A stretch of 60,000 bases of DNA from Membranipora membranacea (taxonomy: Eukaryota > Bryozoa > Gymnolaemata > Cheilostomatida > Membraniporidae). Shown here one piece after another: positions 51,930 to 60,000 of the stretch (positions are counted from its first letter, which is position 1; the number at the start of each line of letters is the position of its first letter). A program made the position numbers and the translations under genes. Location of the stretch: NCBI GenBank assembly GCA_914767715.1, contig OU612073.1, forward strand, positions 22,694,001 to 22,754,000. Direction: 5' to 3'. Below the pieces are notes generated by a model, which was not told where the DNA came from, made no database searches, and saw only the letters and a program-made list of their open reading frames with translations.

Positions 51930-54900
51930 AATATAAGCATTCAGTCATTTCTCCTCACTTGCTTCTCATAACTGCCGTGAGTTTTATACTTGGAGTGTCT
52001 TGGTCCCTTTCCTTACTTGATCAGATTACTGTCTAAGTGAAAATAAAAGTATATTTATTGTTAACATTGTTGTTGTCTACAGTCGAAGAGTTAATCACAT
52101 GGATGATGAAAGTGTATATAACACAAATTCACCAATGAAGTTACACTTATAGTTTATAATAATGATTTATTTCTAAGAGCACCACCTTGCTCAGTATTTT
52201 AGCTATGATGTTGCGTATTATAGGTATAAAAAAGGGAGATCTCAATTTAAATTTGCAATGTCATGCTGCTGCTCAGCATAAAAAAATCGAGATAAATCCT
52301 GATAATGATATAACAACCTAGGGAGCCTTCTTTTGGAGGGCTATTTTTTTTAATAATTTTATAAAATTGTTCACATACCACAGAAATAAAATTTAAGAAT
52401 ATTAATTTATTTTCAGGTAAAGAAATTATTTGAGACTTCATTACCGACATTCCCAAATATAAGAAGATGGACATGTTACCAACCTGTTAAAATTAAGATA
52501 TACAGTTTTTATCTGTTTAGTTAGACTGTCAACTCTTGACACGCACTCATTTCTAGCAGTTTCCTTTTTGCTTTTTATAGCATTCAGTTGCATCGTTCTT
52601 ACCTTGCAATACCCATGACCGTATTCCATGATCGCGCCCGCCGTGACCGTATTCTATGATCACGCCCCTTTGTCAAAATGGATGGAGGGTACCAGAAGTT
52701 CAAGAAAAAAAGTACACACAATCAGGATAGGTCCGTGCATGCTGCACGCCAACACAAACATAAGTTTAGACCCAATTTTAAAGCATTAAGATCCTTAAAT
52801 CACCTTTATACCCTTGATAATGTTACCACTTCCACCTGTGTGGGAGTGGGGAGGACTAAGTTGAGGTGCCGTCACCACAACTGTCGAAAGTCTGCAGGAA
52901 TATACAAGTTGATGTCAGCAGGTGCTTTGGTGGTGGTAACTACCTAGCTTATGTATAAACAAGCTCTGATTGGTCAGTCAGACTCAGAACAGCTAAACCT
53001 GCCGATCTATCTCAGGATGTGCGGATATAGAAGACCAGATGGTACTTTACAAGTATTTTTATGTTTCACACCATAAGGCATAAATTATAGGATATTGCAA
53101 GGTCATGGTGTGATAGGGTGGTTAGAAAGCAAGCAACCTTTGAGCTCCAATTTATACAAGTTACAGGCTTTAATCCAGCATGATTTGCCATGAATTACAT
53201 CACTATGCATAAGAATAAACTCAGTACAACACTATACCACCCAAGTTATCACACAGGAGTCTGAAACCTCTCACCATTATTTTTCTGATTGCTTTAAACT
53301 CATCATCATGTTTAGATCAGTTTAACTGATAACACGGAACACGGAAAACTGATCTATTCACTAAATCATATTTCTGTTTACTATTCATAAATCCTTCATG
53401 AAATATGCGTTTGATTAATTTCAAAAATCATGATTGCTGCCAGTTTTGATTTCAAACCAATTGCAAGTAGGCCTTTACTGACACTTGACAAAAAAGCGAT
53501 CGTCATTCAACAAAATACCAATGCAATAAGCATAAAACTCATACCCAGGAAAAGCGCTGTGTTATTTGAGATTAAAATATGGAAGACAGATCCCTTACCA
53601 CAATGTAGTTTTCATGTGCCCCTCAGTCAGTAGGATGTAGAGATTCAGAGCAGAAGCAAGTGAGCATTTCATTTAAGATTTTCTTAGCATTCCTGAGCTG
53701 TATTAACTACACTAACAACTTGTTCGCATGCTTCAAAGAATGTATATGTCCACTTTACCATGCCAAACAATCAAACAGGAATAAGATAGATGAGCAGCAG
53801 CAGCGCTATGATAGTGTGATGGTGTGAAGAATTGGCTATATTATTGATTACAGGTCAGTAATCTCAAGACATGACACATTCCGATCAGTGCCCTATTATC
53901 TTAATGATTATAGTATAGCTGCCTCTGCCGGCTAGTCTTGATTGGCCTGACAATAAGATCAATCTAACATGTTTTTGAATTTCATTTACACAACCATGTT
54001 GTGCTGACCAACTACAGCACATCTGATTCCGGAGCAATAACTTTTACTCAGATAAGAGTACAGTTCAGTCAACCAAATCCACTCGGATACATTTTATTGT
54101 CAGCCAGGTTGTACTCTTTAATCTTAAGTTATTTGTAGTAAATAACACTAAGATATTTTAGATAACCAGTCTGTTAGCAGAGAATTAGAATGGCAGAATT
54201 AATAAATCATAAAAAAAAGGAAAGATGAGGTAACGATCAGGACGAAGCTGCGGATATCTTTTGATCTGTATGTTTGGAGAAGGCCGTAACAACTCCGAAG
54301 TCATTGACCTTTCCTTTTCTCTAACCTTGTATATGTTGGGTGACATTCCTCCATAACCTCCGAAACTCACGCCAGGTACTCAATATATCACTGTAACCCA
54401 TGAGCTTCTGAAAAAGTCTTACCTGTATTTATAAAGAAATTTCAGAGTTGCTTCAATCATCACCATATTATAAATAGTGAACCCTTGGAGAATTGTTTGC
54501 ATACCAAAATCTGCTCGAGTAAATACAAAAAATTCGTTGATCTAATCTTTGATTGCACTGTGGGAAAGTTGGTGCTTCTTTTGTAAAAAATTATTCATGG
54601 TGCATTCACTTGTCTATATTATATGTTACAACACAGGCAAAGCCAACTAAAAATAGCTGTATGATCTGCACAAAGCACGATAATAAATCCAAACTGTGCA
54701 AGATCATATGTTAATGTGTGCTCTTCTTTCCGAGACCACAAGAACATTCAATAAATCTTCTATACTTTTTTCCGATAAAGGTAACATATTTCATAGGATT
54801 TATTTCAACTTTGAAATGACTGTGGAGACAGTAAATTGTGAAATAGCATATTATAAAACTTGGTCATAAACAAATTCCTTTTTCTATTAGCATATTATAG

Positions 54901-55964
54901 GGAATATACAACAAGCATCCCTTACTTGTTCACATTAAGTTAATCAGACTCGAAAAAGTAGCACCATGTGTCAATTTGCATGAGCTGTTATTTAGTTGGG
55001 TAGGTACTCATTAATTGCCAGACTGTTATATAACTGCCCACCGCTGCTCCGCTGCCCAGCTACTCAGAGCACTCCTCTAGGGAGAGCATATTACCACGGA
55101 GTAAGTAGGCCTATATCCTTACTCTGTAAGCGTATTATGCTGAAATTGCTTCTAAAAACTTGTTAGGATATACACATTGAATTCAGTATTAATTTAGCGT
55201 ATCCTTGAGCGCGCCTGTACCACAATAAAGGAGGGGGAAGTTTAATGGTTTATATGCTGAGAGGACTATTATGAACAGTAATAGAATGTTTTACTTTATT
55301 CACTAATAGCTTGTGTCCGGCACTTGACACCCGACATCTAACGGAAATCCAAATTCATATAAAATAAAAAGCGACAGATAATCTTCCCATAGGACGTCTT
55401 TATAACACCAACAAACTCACACGCAGTGTGATATAGTAGGGTGGAATGACTACGGTTTAATCGACTTCATACTTATGATGAGAGTGAGCGTGTTGTAATA
55501 GTGTCCCTTAAGGAAACTGTCAATGCCAATCCATGAGAGATTACATTATGATTGGCAAAACATATAGCAATAGATGATCCATAAGAAACCATCTCAATAT
55601 CATAACAGATAACTGAAAGAGAAGGTTCTGTATTAAATAATAATTATGGAACACAACTAAAAAAACGAGTCTCAAACGATTTTTTTCTATAATGCGCTGC
55701 TCCTGAAAATGCCGATAGAGAAGATAAAAGAAATAAATAACCATTCTCAAGTATCGACTGACAAAACTTCATAACTTGGGGGTAAAAACAAGTTGCTAGT
55801 AAAAAACTGTTACTGTCTCTCAGTAATGGTCTCACTTCCATTTCCCTGTATATATCATCACGACACCACGAAAAAGATTGTCACTTGACATGTATGATGG
55901 TGATATCCCACTTGGCAGTTTGAGGATTTTTAGACATCTGATACATACCCCTATGCTAGTAGTG
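51930..55964. other. Gene-poor spacer between mGluR and CLYBL
   Basis: The left part should hold the mGluR promoter and leader, the right part the CLYBL 3' flank. Two weak coding candidates exist. One is an 89-codon basic, His-rich plus-strand frame at 52678-52947. The other is an 82-base minus-strand exon-like segment at 54326-54407, with good acceptor and donor but no partner exons. Neither could be assigned to a family. A partial ATCCTTACTCTGT inverted element lies at about 55094-55128. Confidence 0.45.
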
Positions 55965-58900
55965 TCATGATTCACGGTCTCTTATCATGTCTGCCATGTT
56001 CTTAATATTCTCAGCTTGTAGTACGGAAGGCATGTCAATCATCTGGTCGTTGAATGTGAACGCACCCTGATAAAATCACATAAGATATAGGGGCCATGCA
56101 TGTACCTTGTATATATTACCATAAACTAATCAAGTTTTACCATCAATGCCAATATTTCATTTGATAATTTTTTATTAAGCATATGGTTACACACCCAGTC
56201 AAAATCTCAATTAGCAATCTCAAAATTTGCAGTCTTCAACATGTCTGGTGGTGGCTCACTTATATTTCTAGTGTAACAACTCTATTTTTGCCACTCTGTT
56301 GATTACGATCAATAGCCACATACAGATATGAGGTAATATGCAGAATTTAAAACTAGCTGATTGACAGTGGTGTATTTATATTGGCTGTCAGATAATCCAC
56401 TAGTAAGTTTATCACACAAACCTTTCCTTCTGTTTTGTGTTTATGGAAAGCTTGGATCAGTTCCTGAGCCCATCGGATGGTAGAAGGAGAAGGAGCAAAA
56501 CACTCATGAGCCGGCTGTACCTGGTTAGGATGTATCACCTGTTTACCTGTATATATATTAAATACATCATACTACCATAGGTAACTTAGAATCATCGTAT
56601 ATGGCTGTCCAGTTATACTCTTTTAAGCGTAGAGAGTTGTCTCCACTTGAGTACAGGTAATGGGACCTGTAGCACTCACATTACACCCCATATCTACGCT
56701 CGCCGCAAATCTCAACTTCTCCAAATATTGAAGAGGCAGAGTGGGATATTTCTACTGCATGTGGGATGTGCAACCAGATAGCGAGCCTCTGGTATTTTTA
56801 GTCCTGTTCTGTAATGACCTGGTGAGGCTAAATGGTGTACCAGTACGGAATAAGGAGTAAATCTCTATATTCTGACAAGGAACATAACTATTGGGAGTGC
56901 ACTATGTATTCGCATCAGAGACTACTATGGATATATTATCTATAGTATCTGTGTGCACGACCCTACATACATAGTATAGAGATCACATCATACCTATCCT
57001 TCATAGATAGACAGCAGTCATAATGGGGATTAATATTACCTAGCATAAAAGGGCTGTAGTAAGACCTCATGCGAAACTTACAAACAAATCTCTCAGCATT
57101 CAATAACTTGGTACGTGCATCCAATAACAACTAATTAATTAATTAAATACAATAGTAATAAAATCGCGATATTTCTTCTCCTAAAAGATCTACACAGCTT
57201 ATCAATCCACTCAAATACACATATTTTATCTTCTAGCAAGAAGTGATATGAATTCTCAGTTAAACCCAAATTTAGCTCACCTGTAAAGCCCATGGCTGCG
57301 CCCTCCAGAGAATACTTCCTGAAAGCTTCTAGATCTGAAATTAAAAAGAAAAATGTCTTCCACAGTAACTATAACAGTGGACACATAAACTGCTGGAAAA
57401 ATTTGGAGTCGTTTCCTCACAACATTGATCAAGCAACTCCAAATATTCTTGACATGGACGCAGCAGGAAGTTTGGGACGCAGGAAGCTGCCAAAAACTAT
57501 GCGCTATAACAACACCTTGGTTGAGCAGTGAGCATACCTGATGTTAGTAACTGCCAGCACATAATTAGCTCTCTCCAGTGATTAATATACTCTGCCTCAA
57601 TATTTGACACATACCTTTAAAGTCAATATGTACCATATCTATAGCTTGTGCTTTGTATGCCTTACATACAGCCACTAGTTTTTGTCTGGCATACATTAAT
57701 TCACTGCCACTGGCTGAGCGCATCGCACCTGAAATATAATAAATAATCGTATCACAAAAATGAGACAACATACGCCACATTCTTTGTCTTCTAAGTTGTC
57801 ACACTTTTTGTCCGATATCAACAGGACGAATACTTTTCTATCAATACATGCCCTATGTGCACTGATTTATAAAGCTGAAGTTTATACATATGAATAGAGG
57901 TTTCAAGTCATAGAAAGCCACCATAATGTCATTTAATACCAGCAAAACATCATCTGATTTTATTTATTGCTTTTCAGTCTCCCTATGCTCTAGTTTTTAT
58001 TGCCTGACACACAAACATAAGTTAGATTTATAATTTGACTTACCGATACTGGCACAGAAGTCATCTGACCCAAATATGACAGCAGCCAGCTCCCCCCTTA
58101 TATGTACTAAGTCTGTGCTGAGTGTGTGGCAGACCTCTCTGAGATTCAGTAACCCCTCAGCTGACTCCATCTGAGTAATAAGCTGTAATCCTACAGCCTG
58201 AGGATACAGCTGTAGTCTGTCTATCAGCTATCAAATCAAATACAATACAGTCCTCATATCAATAGTTGAATGACTCATCGCAAATCATGACCTTTTCCCT
58301 GTTTGGTAGCAATATATTTTAACCCAACTTCAGTTTGCAAATAATAACGATTATTATAGTTAAATGAACTTACTGAGACACTTAATTCTAACAAATACAA
58401 TCATTTAAATTGTAAAATGAGATCATACAGGTTCATATCATCACCCACCCATCTAGCCTCATCGACATTATCGACTTTAGGTACCACTATAGTACCAGGA
58501 GCGCTCCGACATTCACCAAACATGGCAGCCATATCCTGTTCAGCCAGACCACTGGAGATAGAGTTTACACGCACTGCTACCTCCGATAGTCCAAAGTCTG
58601 TGTTGGTGTTGAGCACCTCAGTGATAGTCTCTCGAGCCTTTACCTGAGCAATAGAGGAATCACAGCATGACCGGAACAAGTGGAACAAGTGGAACAAGTG
58701 GAACAAGTGGAACATAATATGTCATAATTAAGTCAGAGTTGCGCTACAAATAAAAGTAAAACATGAGGGAACCCCTAAAATATGACAGGCTTTACCGCAC
58801 TCACTTCTGATTAAATCACAAGAAGTACATTGCCTCAACCTCTAGAAGTAACGGCAATCCTGTCACATTTATATTTGATGTACAATAGTTTATATATAAA

Positions 58901-59504
58901 AAAAATACCTTAGCTGTAGCTGAGACACCGTCCTCCATATCAAGACATATGCAGTCAGCTTTTAGAGACTTGGCCTTCTGTATCTTACGCATGTCACTTC
59001 CTGTCAGAAAAGCAAATTTATTACAAAAACAATCTGATCGCATTTGAAGTTTAAGGCAAGTTATTCTAGCAAGTGGTTCGTAGTTTTACAAGAGAATTTT
59101 GCATATATGATAAAAATGGTAATTAGAAAATTATGTCTTGCATGTACACTAGAAGCAGCTATGTTAGGCATGTGTGAAACCGCAAACTTTTCCTCCTACA
59201 AATAATTTTTCTCCTCTATGGTAGTCTACAACCCACCACTATTGGTTGTGCATCCAATGTTGAAGCAATCTAGCAGTCGAGCTACTGGAACTGCATGATT
59301 GGTAGTCAAATTGAGGACCAGTTACCATACTGGCTTAAATTCAGCGTAAATTCAGATAATCATACCTGGTACATAGAGTAGAGCTCTTCTTGGCACTTTG
59401 GTGGATGATGTGGCTGCCGTTTCTAGCATACGCTTCTGCAGTCTTACTAGACACATTTCTTTCCTTAGTATTCGCACCACTTGTGATCCAAGGTGGCAAG
59501 CCAT
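55965..59504 (-). CDS. CLYBL: Citrate lyase beta-like protein (CLYBL), complete, eight exons, 334 aa
   Basis: Minus-strand exons are 59366-59504, 58909-59000, 58449-58643, 58044-58227, 57615-57728, 57281-57334, 56422-56546 and 55965-56066. They total 1005 bases with every phase matching. The N-terminus (MACHLGSQVVRILRKEM...) is Arg-rich and lacks early acidic residues, fitting a mitochondrial import sequence. The enzyme domain begins at RRALLYVPGSDMRKI and continues with CLDMEDGVSA, VRVNSISSGLAEQD, VVPKVDNVDEARW, VIFGSDDFCASIG, LMYARQKLVAVCKA, EGAAMGFTGKQVIHPNQ and FNDQMIDMPSV. CLYBL is a mitochondrial matrix TIM-barrel lyase/thioesterase of the malate-synthase/citramalyl-CoA lyase superfamily. 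In mammals it clears citramalyl-CoA in the itaconate/C5 pathway and supports vitamin B12. The acidic Mg-binding residues and the Asp of MIDMP are retained. Length is close to human CLYBL (340). A 9-bp tandem repeat lies 30 bases upstream of the exon 3 acceptor. Confidence 0.95.
58673..58714. repeat. 9-bp tandem repeat next to CLYBL exon 3 acceptor
   Basis: GGAACAAGT is repeated four times perfectly, with a partial fifth copy. On the transcribed strand it is a pyrimidine-rich (ACTTGTTCC)n run, 30 bases upstream of the first base of exon 3 (58643). Confidence 0.93.
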
Positions 59505-60000
59505 ACTGGCAAATGATTAAACTGGTGTAAATAAACAAAATATGAAATAACATTTAAAAATAAGAAAAACAGTACGGGCTGTGCATGTCCGTTTTACTTG
59601 ACCTCGAGGCCACTAATAGTTCCTTCTTTCTATACATCACTTACCTTCAGGTCAAGCACTTGAACTGAGCTCTTATATTGGCACATGTACTGTTTATTCC
59701 TAAAATCCTAGAATGATTACTATAATGTTTTCGCTTATATTTGCAACTTCTTCTAAATGTATTGACATGTTCTATAGTTGTTCTTCTGTAAGAACAACCA
59801 AGAGTCATTATCACTATGGTTCCATGCCTCGAGAGTCATTATCACTATGGTTCCATGCCTCGAATTTGTGGTTCATAGTGTATGTATCTTAGCTTTATCC
59901 TCATTCACTCATAGAGAAAGCCTTTCTAGTACATACTTTTAATTATCAAGCATACTTTGAATCAAAACATGTGCTCATATACAGCCTCAGCAATAATACT
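59505..60000. other. 5' flank of CLYBL, right edge of window
   Basis: The CLYBL leader and promoter are expected here. A perfect 31-bp tandem duplication and a small hairpin (TTGTTCTT / AAGAACAA, 59779-59798) are the only structures seen. No coding exon is recognised. Confidence 0.5.
59801..59862. repeat. Two-copy perfect 31-bp tandem duplication
   Basis: The unit at 59801-59831 (beginning AGAGTCATTATCACTATGG and ending CATGCCTCG) is repeated exactly at 59832-59862, in the 5' flank of CLYBL. Confidence 0.95.

Noticed and set aside
58401-58715. Repeated FHL N-terminus on the CLYBL exon 3 frame
   Set aside because: It is translation of the intronic 9-bp tandem repeat upstream of the exon 3 acceptor.

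Overview
This window is animal (metazoan) nuclear DNA. Its genes are split by many GT-AG introns, its noncoding sequence is AT-rich, and its products are animal-type: tomosyn, a metabotropic glutamate receptor, a ZMPSTE24 prenyl protease and a mitochondrial citrate-lyase-beta-like enzyme. Density is about one gene per 8.5 kb. That would fit a compact invertebrate genome, but nothing here fixes the phylum. I built exon models by reading splice sites and checking codon phase across every junction. Five models close in frame from ATG to stop (ZMPSTE24, VWA/DUF4537, mGluR, CLYBL, ankyrin), and so does an unrecognised sixth gene. Tomosyn is present only as its 3' end.

Layout: (1) 1598-3970, minus: 690-residue ankyrin-repeat protein. 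(2) 5293-6920, plus: last four exons of tomosyn (STXBP5); its earlier exons must lie left of the window, so the ankyrin gene probably sits inside a tomosyn intron. (3) 8867-26425, minus: complete ten-exon ZMPSTE24 gene of 474 residues. Its penultimate intron is 12.3 kb and holds (4) 13224-19366, plus: an unrecognised 665-residue Ser/Pro-rich protein with a C-terminal coiled coil. (5) 27358-34710, plus: 11-exon gene for a VWA + DUF4537-like + coiled-coil + SR-rich protein of 1128 residues, head-to-head with ZMPSTE24. (6) 35793-51929, minus: 19-exon group-I-like mGluR of 1295 residues, convergent with the VWA gene. (7) 55965-59504, minus: complete eight-exon CLYBL gene of 334 residues.

Tomosyn and the mGluR both belong to secretory or neuro-like signalling. 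ZMPSTE24 and CLYBL are housekeeping. I see no sign that the genes form one pathway; the structure of interest is positional (nested, head-to-head and convergent pairs) plus unusual exons.

The most notable observations are: an in-frame, phase-symmetric exon in the mGluR that adds a hydrophobic segment after TM7; a glutamate pocket complete except for the Lys409-equivalent; a SR-rich block fused into the VWA/DUF4537 protein; a 19-bp tandem repeat that multiplies a consensus 5' splice site just before the nested gene's ATG; and a hAT-type miniature transposon with a perfect 8-bp target duplication in an mGluR intron. Several near-perfect hairpins and short tandem repeats are also recorded.
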